The translations under genes and the position numbers were made by a program. Source: Clostridia bacterium (lineage in GTDB: Bacteria; Bacillota; Clostridia; Oscillospirales; CAG-272). Taken from it: a stretch of 6,036 bases of DNA. The DNA lies in NCBI GenBank assembly GCA_017382555.1, contig JAFOAB010000343.1:1-6036 (forward strand), given 5' to 3'. This document shows, one piece after another, positions 1-5,525 of this stretch. The notes beneath the pieces are model-generated. The model saw nothing but the letters and a program-made list of their open reading frames with translations. It searched no databases and had not been told where the DNA came from. How positions within the stretch are numbered: position 1 is the stretch's first letter; each line of letters opens with the position of its first letter.

Positions 1-1142
1 AGCGGTAGGGTTATCTCGTTTGCGTAATGCGCGTAAGCATTGGGGTAATCCTTTATGTCAAATCCGAGATTTTTGTATGCGGTATGCATGGGCAGGGGCT
101 TATAGTGCACGTTGCAGGCAATTCCCCGCTCTGCCATTTTTATGATGATCTCGTTGCGCTGTGCCTCGGTTACGCCCGGAACGCGCGTGAGATACAAATG
201 GCCCGAGGATTCAAGCCTGTCTGTATAATGCTCAAGTGTTTCGATACCGAGCGGCTTTAGTACCGAATCGTACTTTTCGATGATCTCTTTTCTGCGCATA
301 AGCATCTCGGGATATCTTTCGAACTGCTTAAGACCGATAGCGGCGGCAACGTCGGTCATATTGCACTTATAGTAGGTGCCGACGATATCGTACTCCCAAG
401 CACCGAGCTTGGTTTTTGCAAGCGCGTCCTTGGATTGACCGTGGAGTGAAAGAAGCTGAAGCCTTTTGTATATATCCTCGTTGGATATGCCGTCAATATT
501 GCGCCAGGTAAGCGCACCGCCCTCTGCGGTCGTAAAATTCTTTACCGCATGGAAGCTGAAGGAGGAAAAATCCGCAACGGCCCCAACCATCGTTCCATGC
601 CATTTTGCGCCGAATGCGTGCGCAGTATCAGCCATAATTGCAATTCTGCCGAGTGCGGACTGAATGTCGCCGTTCGGCCTAAAGAGATTCTTTTTACGCT
701 CTGCGATATCAAATATCCTGTTATAGTCACAGGGGATACCGGCAAGGTCAACGGGGATTATCGCCTTGGTCCTATCCGTAATTGCCGTCTCAAGCGCATC
801 GTAATCCATCTCAAGGCTGTCGGGAGCGGTATCCACAAGCACGATCTTAGCACCGACGTGATCGATAACGGATGCAGATGCGGTATACGTATACGCGGAG
901 GTAATGACCTCATCACCCGCACCAATGCCGAGCAAGCGAAGCGCCATCTCCGCACACGCGGTCTGCGAGTTAAGGCAAACGCATCTCTCCACGCCTATCC
1001 ATTCCGCAATATTTTTTTCAAGCTGCTTTGTGCGCGGCCCCGTGGTTATCCAACCGGAGCGAAGCGCCTCCGCAACCTCATTTATCTCAAGCTCACCGAT
1101 ATCGGGCGGGCTAAATGGGATTTTTCTTTCAGCAACACTCAT
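1..1142 (-). CDS. DegT/DnrJ/EryC1/StrS-family PLP-dependent sugar aminotransferase (C-terminus cut by window edge)
   Basis: The reverse-strand frame stays open from ATG 1142 to the left edge, giving 380 visible residues; about 20-30 C-terminal residues are probably missing. Family members transfer an amino group from glutamate to a keto-sugar nucleotide in the cytoplasm, supplying amino sugars for capsule, surface glycans or glycosylated metabolites. Visible signatures in order: the WITTGPRTKQLE stretch (31-42), the NSQTA phosphate-binding turn (58-62), DTAHAFGA with Asp172, which should pair with the PLP ring nitrogen, and SFHAVKNFTTAEGG with Lys201 as the Schiff-base lysine. The C-terminal NVHYKPLPMHTAY motif is typical of the sugar-aminotransferase branch. 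A short insert (about 150-166, NLFRPNGDIQSALGR) precedes the Asp motif. The start is supported by AAAGGA (1154-1149) 6 nt upstream of ATG. The family call is firm; the sugar substrate cannot be read from sequence. It follows the MATE unit on the same strand but has its own promoter after a terminator. Confidence 0.95.
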   Translation of the reverse strand, partial: MSVAERKIPFSPPDIGELEINEVAEALRSGWITTGPRTKQLEKNIAEWIGVERCVCLNSQTACAEMALRLLGIGAGDEVITSAYTYTASASVIDHVGAKIVLVDTAPDSLEMDYDALETAITDRTKAIIPVDLAGIPCDYNRIFDIAERKKNLFRPNGDIQSALGRIAIMADTAHAFGAKWHGTMVGAVADFSSFSFHAVKNFTTAEGGALTWRNIDGISNEDIYKRLQLLSLHGQSKDALAKTKLGAWEYDIVGTYYKCNMTDVAAAIGLKQFERYPEMLMRRKEIIEKYDSVLKPLGIETLEHYTDRLESSGHLYLTRVPGVTEAQRNEIIIKMAERGIACNVHYKPLPMHTAYKNLGFDIKDYPNAYAHYANEITLP

Positions 1143-1155
1143 AATCCATCCTTTC

Positions 1156-1168
1156 GCGGCAATGCCGC
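1156..1168 (-). promoter_or_regulatory. Small hairpin in the aminotransferase 5' leader
   Basis: GCGGC and GCCGC form a perfect 5-bp GC stem around a 3-nt loop, ending 1 nt before the AAAGGA ribosome-binding site. It lies in the roughly 36-nt leader implied by the promoter. It could tune translation initiation or simply be chance; no downstream U-tract makes it a terminator. Confidence 0.3.
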
Positions 1169-1184
1169 CAACATAAACAATGGT

Positions 1185-1213
1185 ATTCTAAACTCAAATA
1201 TTACTAATCTCAA
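1185..1213 (-). promoter_or_regulatory. Sigma-A-type promoter of the aminotransferase gene
   Basis: On the minus strand a -35 box TTGAGA (1213-1208, 5/6 to consensus) is separated by exactly 17 nt from a -10 box TAGAAT (1190-1185, 5/6). The predicted transcription start is near 1178, leaving a leader of about 36 nt before ATG 1142. The region is AT-rich and lies downstream of the terminator of the preceding unit, so the gene is probably transcribed separately from the MATE operon. Confidence 0.7.
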
Positions 1214-1218
1214 ATATT
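1193..1218. repeat. 10-bp direct repeat CTCAAATATT overlapping the promoter
   Basis: CTCAAATATT occurs exactly at 1193-1202 and again at 1209-1218, a 16-bp period. A third partial copy (CTCAAA) is at 1233-1238. On the transcribed strand one copy fills part of the -35/-10 spacer and the other covers the -35 box. The placement fits a regulator binding site, but in AT-rich DNA it may be coincidence. Confidence 0.4.
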
Positions 1219-1255
1219 TTACAATATAGAATCTCAAAAGTAAAGTATAAAAAGT

Positions 1256-1299
1256 AAAAAAAATACAGGAGGTGCTTGCCATAACAGGCAATCACCTCC
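1256..1299 (-). terminator. Rho-independent terminator of the MATE/membrane-protein unit
   Basis: Arms GGAGGTG (1268-1274) and CACCTCC (1293-1299) pair over 7 bp. After one C/T mismatch they continue with TTGCC/GGCAA (5 bp) and close on a 6-nt ATAACA loop. Read on the minus strand, the stem begins 6 nt after the TGA of the 139-residue membrane protein (1308-1306) and is followed, after TGTA, by eight Ts (1263-1256). This marks the end of the two-gene transcript and separates it from the aminotransferase promoter. Confidence 0.85.
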
Positions 1300-1305
1300 C
1301 AAATT

Positions 1306-1725
1306 TCAAGATATCCAAAGCGAAATAAAATCACGCACCCCGGTATACGCCGCGTAGGCGGTGAGAGCCGTTACCGAAAGCACGATCAAAAACACCGCGC
1401 CGTCACTTTTTATATCCTCAAAATAGCATTTGATCGCAAAGCCGACGGACACCTTTAAATTGCCGAAAAAACCGAAAATACGCTTCAACACAGCGGCAAA
1501 ATGGGGTGCAAACGTGCCCGCAACGAACAAAGAGAGATCAAAAACAGCACCGACACCAAAGCCGCAGGCGCGTGCACACGCTTCGTTAACGGCTCGAGAT
1601 TCGTGCTGATATTTTGCAAACAGCCCGTAAAAAATTCCATAAAAAACGAACGGAATGACCACCATTATGAGCAAAGCAAGCCACAGCCCGTAATACGGCG
1701 AGCGATATTTTGAATCGTCAAGCAT
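1306..1725 (-). CDS. Small membrane protein of unknown function, downstream of and overlapping the MATE gene
   Basis: This is a 139-residue protein I cannot assign to a family. Three hydrophobic stretches are visible: about 13-36 (LWLALLIMVVIPFVFYGIFY), about 53-80 (Gly/Ala/Phe-rich) and about 109-133 (AVFLIVLSVTALTAYAAY). Short charged segments lie between them, so it is predicted to sit in the cytoplasmic membrane. It has no signal peptide, Cys pairs or catalytic motif that I recognise. The start is well supported: GGGAGG (1739-1734) lies 8 nt before ATG 1725. That ATG lies inside the end of the MATE gene (8-bp overlap, MATE stop 1720-1718), so translation is probably coupled. A terminator follows directly. 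Genetic linkage suggests a role linked to the exporter, but nothing in the protein itself shows it. That it is a real gene is likely; function is unknown. Confidence 0.8.
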   Translation of the reverse strand: MLDDSKYRSPYYGLWLALLIMVVIPFVFYGIFYGLFAKYQHESRAVNEACARACGFGVGAVFDLSLFVAGTFAPHFAAVLKRIFGFFGNLKVSVGFAIKCYFEDIKSDGAVFLIVLSVTALTAYAAYTGVRDFISLWIS

Positions 1726-3088
1726 TTAATAAACCTCCCGCAGTGCGAACAGCCCTTTTATACACGTAAACGAAATAAACGTTCTCCATTATCGCGGTAA
1801 TTGTCCACGAGAATATGTAGAGAAGGTAAAGCGACGGCACGGTACCGTAATGGGCAAATACAGTTTCGATCCAGATGATACGGAACACGCAGGAGCCGAG
1901 AAAAACGATAACTGTGGGCACAACGCTTTTGCCAAGCCCACGAGAGGCGGCGATGGCACAGTCCATAAAGGCGGATATCCAATAACCGAGTCCCATAATC
2001 GTCAGGCGGTACATACCCGCGCGCACGACCTCCGGATCGTCAGTAAACAAAGACAAAAATTGCGGTCCCAAAAGAACAAGTCCTCCGCCGACAAAAGCGC
2101 CGACGCCGACGGAATAGGCAAGGCTGACAAGATACGAGCGTTTGACACGATCGTACTTCCCTGCACCGAAGTTCTGCCCCATAAAGCTGCCGCAAGCCGT
2201 ATATATCGCCGTCATAAGGTCAAAAACGAGTCCGTCCGAGTTCACCGCAGCAGAATTTCCCGCAACCATAACGGTGTCAAAGGTATTGACCGCCGCTTGA
2301 ATGAACAGGTTGGCGAGATAAAAAATGCCGTTTTGCATTCCAGAGGGAATTCCAAGCTTGATTATGTCAAGCCCTATATTGCCGTAAAAGCGCACCTCGC
2401 GAAGCGAAACAGAGAACGTCTCTCTGCTTTTCATCAAGGCTGCAATAACAAGAATTGCAGACAAATATTGCGCTATTACGCTGGCAAGCGCAACACCTGC
2501 AACCCCCATTTCAAGCACCGTCACGAAGAAGATATTCAGCGTAACGTTGACAGCTCCTGCAAGAAGCATATAGTACATCGGCTTTTTCGTATCGCCGACC
2601 GCACCGTATACGGCGCTATCGAAATTGTATAGGGCAAGCGCAGGCATACCCAAGAAATAAAGCCGCATATAAAGGGATGCACCCTCGATAAGCTCATCCT
2701 TTGTATTAAGCAGCTCCAAAAGCGGACGCGAGCCGAAAATACCGAACAGCAGGAAAAGCATACCGATAGAAAGCGAGATGAGAAACGAGCTGTGAACGGT
2801 GCGCCGCATTTTTTGCATTTCTCCCGCACCGCAATAGCGGGCAACAAGCACGTTTATACCACCGCCGACACCGATAAGAACACCCGTAAAAAGCGTTACC
2901 GCCGTAGCGGTGCTTCCCACCGCACCGAGCGCAAGAGGACCGGAATAACGTCCCACAACTGCAATATCCGCCATATTGAAAAGAACCTGCAAAAGATTTG
3001 AAAGCATCAAGGGCAGGCTAAAGAGCAATATTTCCTTTGGCAGATATCCCTGCACCATACGAAGGGCAAGGTCATTCTGTTTTTTCAT
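1718..3088 (-). CDS. MATE-family multidrug/organic-cation efflux transporter
   Basis: The protein has 456 residues, the normal MATE length, and is hydrophobic throughout with about 12 membrane segments. MATE proteins export drugs, cations or metabolites across the cytoplasmic membrane in exchange for Na+ or H+. Family features: PLMLSNLLQVLFNMADIAVVGR in helix 1, with an intramembrane Asp (D41) like that used for ion coupling; a Gly-rich helix 2 (GVLIGVGGGINVLVARY, 69-85); and the matching half-end motifs GAGEMQKMRRT (87-97) and GAGKYDRVKRS (308-318), which show the duplicated two-lobe architecture. It resembles clostridial DinF/NorM-like members; the substrate is not predictable. The frame is open to an ATG at 3181, but I prefer ATG 3088. 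It has AAAGGTG (3099-3093) just upstream and a promoter at 3117-3145, and the additional 31 residues would overlap that promoter. First gene of a two-gene unit with the overlapping small membrane protein. Confidence 0.95.
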   Translation of the reverse strand: MKKQNDLALRMVQGYLPKEILLFSLPLMLSNLLQVLFNMADIAVVGRYSGPLALGAVGSTATAVTLFTGVLIGVGGGINVLVARYCGAGEMQKMRRTVHSSFLISLSIGMLFLLFGIFGSRPLLELLNTKDELIEGASLYMRLYFLGMPALALYNFDSAVYGAVGDTKKPMYYMLLAGAVNVTLNIFFVTVLEMGVAGVALASVIAQYLSAILVIAALMKSRETFSVSLREVRFYGNIGLDIIKLGIPSGMQNGIFYLANLFIQAAVNTFDTVMVAGNSAAVNSDGLVFDLMTAIYTACGSFMGQNFGAGKYDRVKRSYLVSLAYSVGVGAFVGGGLVLLGPQFLSLFTDDPEVVRAGMYRLTIMGLGYWISAFMDCAIAASRGLGKSVVPTVIVFLGSCVFRIIWIETVFAHYGTVPSLYLLYIFSWTITAIMENVYFVYVYKRAVRTAGGLLNA

Positions 3089-3092
3089 AGCA

Positions 3093-3099
3093 CACCTTT
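3093..3099 (-). promoter_or_regulatory. Ribosome-binding site that fixes the MATE start
   Basis: AAAGGTG on the minus strand has its AGG core 6 nt before ATG 3088. No comparable site precedes the upstream in-frame ATG at 3181, and that start would also lie upstream of the predicted transcription start near 3110. The shorter 456-residue product is therefore chosen. Confidence 0.75.
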
Positions 3100-3116
3100 C
3101 GGATCGATTGCATGAA

Positions 3117-3145
3117 ATTTTAGCACACAAAAACGCATTATGCAA
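3117..3145 (-). promoter_or_regulatory. Extended -10 promoter for the MATE unit
   Basis: On the minus strand, TAAAAT (3122-3117, 5/6 to consensus) is preceded by TGC, forming an extended -10 element. A weak -35 box TTGCAT (3145-3140) lies exactly 17 nt upstream. The start point is predicted near 3110, giving a short leader of about 22 nt. The extended -10 may compensate for the poor -35. Confidence 0.65.
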
Positions 3146-3190
3146 CATAAAAGGAGATTTTTGCGATTTTTTGCTTTTCAAATTAACCGT

Positions 3191-3221
3191 TTGACAATAT
3201 ATCGAATCACGATGTTACAAT
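3191..3221 (+). promoter_or_regulatory. Rightward promoter upstream of the GH43 gene
   Basis: A perfect -35 box TTGACA (3191-3196) is followed after a long 19-nt spacer by TACAAT (3216-3221, 5/6), itself preceded by TGT, an extended -10. The predicted start is near 3228. A 9-bp direct repeat ACAATATAT (3194-3202 and 3228-3236) brackets the core promoter and could be an operator. The promoter is divergent from the MATE promoter, with the two predicted start points about 118 bp apart. Whether it still drives the GH43 gene depends on what happened to that gene's 5' end. Confidence 0.55.
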
Positions 3222-3242
3222 TTTCCCACAATATATTTGTAG

Positions 3243-3281
3243 GTTTTTGCACTTGCAACCGAGGCAACCACGACGGAACCG
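3243..3281 (+). other. Probable remnant of the GH43 protein's signal peptide, lacking a start
   Basis: In frame with the GH43 protein and just before its first usable start (GTG 3282), the codons read VFALA then TEATTTEP. This resembles the end of an export signal with a signal-peptidase-I site after ALA, followed by a typical mature N-terminus. Immediately upstream is an in-frame TAG (3240-3242), and none of the 13 codons is ATG, GTG, TTG, CTG or ATT. The basic and hydrophobic parts of a signal peptide are not present in this frame. Confidence 0.5.
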
Positions 3282-5525
3282 GTGGAGCAGATCGTATACC
3301 CCTCCGCCGACTTGTTTCAAAACGATTTCGTTCTTTACGAGAACGATTTCTCCGATAACGATCTTTCGGATTTTACCGTACGCGGTAATATGAGAGTGTC
3401 AAACGGCGCTCTTAAGGCGTCCGGCGACTCTGCCGACACCGCACAGATCACATACAAGCTTCCCGACGAATTTAAAAAATCCGACTATATGGTTGAGGTT
3501 GACTGCATCGGCTTTAACAATCTGGGCGGCATACTTATCGGCGCTACGAATGCAACCCTCGCGAAGCAGCCTGCGCTCTTCTCCGGCTACGTTTGCACCA
3601 CAGCAAACAACGGCAAGACCACGCAGATAATGTATTTTGACGAAAAGGGACTTGCGGACAAGTTTGCACCCGCATCCACCCCCGTACCGGACGGAAACTG
3701 CCATATGTCCGTTAAGGTATACAAGGGCGCATTCACCTTCCGCATCACCTCCCTTGACGGCAACACCCTTTATCAGGAATTCCGTTACGAGCCCGGTGAC
3801 GCAGAAAAGGATATATACAACACCCTTACCTCCACCACCGGTCTTTTTATCAGCTGTGCAAACGGCGGTACCTTTGATAACTTCAAGGTAACCATTATCA
3901 GAGACGACGTTATCCCCACCCTTACCGACACCGTTAAGATGGGCGACACCGAGTTTAAATCCGTCGGCATAACCGTTACCGACGGTGTTGCAAGCGGTGC
4001 GGGCGCAATGCTCTCCGAGACCACCTACACCGGCGAATACCGCATTAAGGTATCCGTTGCCAACAAAAACATCTCCAGACTTTACTTCGGAATGAAGGAC
4101 GCAAGCAACGGCTATGCGATCGAGCTTGACGAGACCGAGCAGGAGATCACCCTTTATAATATCGAGAACGGTGTTTTCACCGTGCTTAACAAAAAGTCCG
4201 CAAAGATACGCGAGGGCTTCTGCGATCTTATCATCGACGTACACGATGGCATTCTTTCCGCTTATTACGATAACCTTTACCAGGGCGATGAAGCATTCCC
4301 CAAGTTCGAGCATGCGCTTGACGGCCTTGACGGTAAGATAGGTATGTGGATCGATGGCGGTCAAATGCAGCTTGCATCCACGGGTGAAAGCACCGTTACC
4401 CTTGCAGAGGCAACCTACTCCAACCACCTGATAGTCGGTGCCGACCCCGATATGCTCTTCTACGAGGGTACGTATTACCTCTACATTTACGGCGGTAATG
4501 ACGGCAACAGCATTTTCTACGTATACACCTCCCCCGACCTCGTTCACTTTACAAAGAGAAACTGCATCTTCACCTGGGATCCCCTCGTTTACAGCAACGT
4601 TAACGGCAACACCGCATGGTCGCCGAACGTCTTCTACAACGAAAGTGACGGACTGTTCTACCTCTTCTTTGCGGCAAAGAAGGTTGGCTCGGACGATACA
4701 AGAAGAGTTTACTACGCATCCTCCGATTCTCCCTACGGCCCCTTCACTCATGACGGTCCTCTTGTTGCCATCAACCCCTCTGTTTCCGAGGAGATTGACG
4801 GACACCCCTTCGTTGGCTATGACGGAAAGACATATATGTCCTTCTCCCGTTACGATGCGGGCGGAACCATTTGGTTTGAAGAGGTCGTTATGAATGACGG
4901 CGTTGTTACAGCAAAGCCGGGAACCGCAACCAGAGTTGTTATTCCCGACAGAGAGTGGGATAACGACGGCGCAATGCGTCTTGTTGAGGGTGGATTTGTT
5001 TGGAAGCACAACGGCTACTACTACCTCATTTACGCTACCGGCTCCTACTCCCGTCATTACGGCGAGGCGGTTGCGGTATCCAAAAACCCTCTCGGCCCCT
5101 ACGAAAAGTGCGAGGTTAACCCCATTCTTAACTGGAACTACGAGGTTGACGGCCCCGGTGATGCTCTTATGATCCAATCTCCCGACGGCGAGGAGGTATA
5201 CATGGTATATCACCGCCACGAGGAGGTAGGCGCGATAGGCAAGCGCGAGGTCTGCATTGACCTTGTTGAGTTCGTTCCCGATCCCGACGGCGGTCCCGAC
5301 ATTCTCACTGTTCGCGGCCCCTCCAACACCCCCCAGCCTATGCCCTCCAACAAATACCGCTATGACGTTAACCGTGACGGAGTTGTTGATATTGAGGATG
5401 CAAAGCTTGTTCAGGAAAAGATAAACGGCACCGAATACAGCGGATATTACGACGTTGACGCAAACGGCTCTCTCGGTATGGGCGACGTTGCGGCAATACT
5501 TGAAAAGATAGGAGGCAAAGAATAA
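3282..5525 (+). CDS. Modular GH43 glycoside hydrolase with two ConA-like domains and a C-terminal dockerin; 5' end apparently defective
   Basis: From GTG 3282 this encodes 747 residues. Layout: a first beta-sandwich, concanavalin/LamG-like domain (about 16-206, opening ENDFSDNDLSDF); a second (about 212-375); a GH43 propeller (about 380-665); a Pro-rich linker (about 670-690); and a dockerin (about 693-744). GH43 enzymes are inverting arabinanases, arabinofuranosidases or xylosidases. The three expected acids are visible: Asp388 in GADPDMLFYEGTYYLY (general base), Asp506 in EIDGHPFVGYDGKTYM (pKa modulator) and Glu569 in VEGGFVWKHNGYYYLIY (general acid). The dockerin has two calcium loops, DVNRDGVVDIED (from D695) and DVDANGSLGMGD (from D724); dockerins bind cohesins on scaffoldins, so the enzyme should act outside the cell. 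Yet the encoded start lacks a signal peptide and has only a weak GGA 4 nt upstream. An export-signal remnant lies in frame just before it, after a TAG. Substrate specificity is not resolvable. The next gene overlaps its stop by 1 bp. Confidence 0.92.
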   Translation: MEQIVYPSADLFQNDFVLYENDFSDNDLSDFTVRGNMRVSNGALKASGDSADTAQITYKLPDEFKKSDYMVEVDCIGFNNLGGILIGATNATLAKQPALFSGYVCTTANNGKTTQIMYFDEKGLADKFAPASTPVPDGNCHMSVKVYKGAFTFRITSLDGNTLYQEFRYEPGDAEKDIYNTLTSTTGLFISCANGGTFDNFKVTIIRDDVIPTLTDTVKMGDTEFKSVGITVTDGVASGAGAMLSETTYTGEYRIKVSVANKNISRLYFGMKDASNGYAIELDETEQEITLYNIENGVFTVLNKKSAKIREGFCDLIIDVHDGILSAYYDNLYQGDEAFPKFEHALDGLDGKIGMWIDGGQMQLASTGESTVTLAEATYSNHLIVGADPDMLFYEGTYYLYIYGGNDGNSIFYVYTSPDLVHFTKRNCIFTWDPLVYSNVNGNTAWSPNVFYNESDGLFYLFFAAKKVGSDDTRRVYYASSDSPYGPFTHDGPLVAINPSVSEEIDGHPFVGYDGKTYMSFSRYDAGGTIWFEEVVMNDGVVTAKPGTATRVVIPDREWDNDGAMRLVEGGFVWKHNGYYYLIYATGSYSRHYGEAVAVSKNPLGPYEKCEVNPILNWNYEVDGPGDALMIQSPDGEEVYMVYHRHEEVGAIGKREVCIDLVEFVPDPDGGPDILTVRGPSNTPQPMPSNKYRYDVNRDGVVDIEDAKLVQEKINGTEYSGYYDVDANGSLGMGDVAAILEKIGGKE

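Noticed and set aside
549..1229. A 226-codon plus-strand open frame
   Set aside because: It is antisense to the DegT-family aminotransferase, whose motifs are unmistakable. It runs out into the promoter region and shows no protein-like features.
1256..1299. The hairpin near 1268-1299 considered as a bidirectional terminator or attenuator for the aminotransferase gene
   Set aside because: Only the minus-strand reading has a T-run after the stem. It also lies upstream of the aminotransferase promoter, so it cannot act on that transcript from its own promoter.
1850..2632. A 260-codon plus-strand open frame
   Set aside because: It is antisense to the MATE gene. The translation is Lys/Arg/His/Asn-rich without hydrophobic core patterns, as expected of a shadow of a membrane-protein gene.
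3089..3181. An N-terminal extension of the MATE protein to ATG 3181 (31 more residues)
   Set aside because: The extension is not MATE-like, would cover the promoter and predicted transcription start, and lacks a ribosome-binding site. ATG 3088 has AAAGGTG at good spacing and gives the usual family length.
3140..3358. A 72-codon plus-strand open frame starting MQHKRRFLRFFAF, considered as a small gene or leader peptide
   Set aside because: It has no ribosome-binding site, overlaps both promoters and the GH43 start in another frame, and its translation after 3250 is simply the out-of-frame GH43 sequence.
3399..5219. A 606-codon open frame on the minus strand opposite the GH43 gene
   Set aside because: It lies entirely antisense to a well-supported GH43/dockerin gene. 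Its openness follows from that gene's codon bias (few TTA, CTA and TCA codons). The translation is a Val/Gly/Cys-rich composition without recognisable domains, and no promoter or ribosome-binding site was noted.
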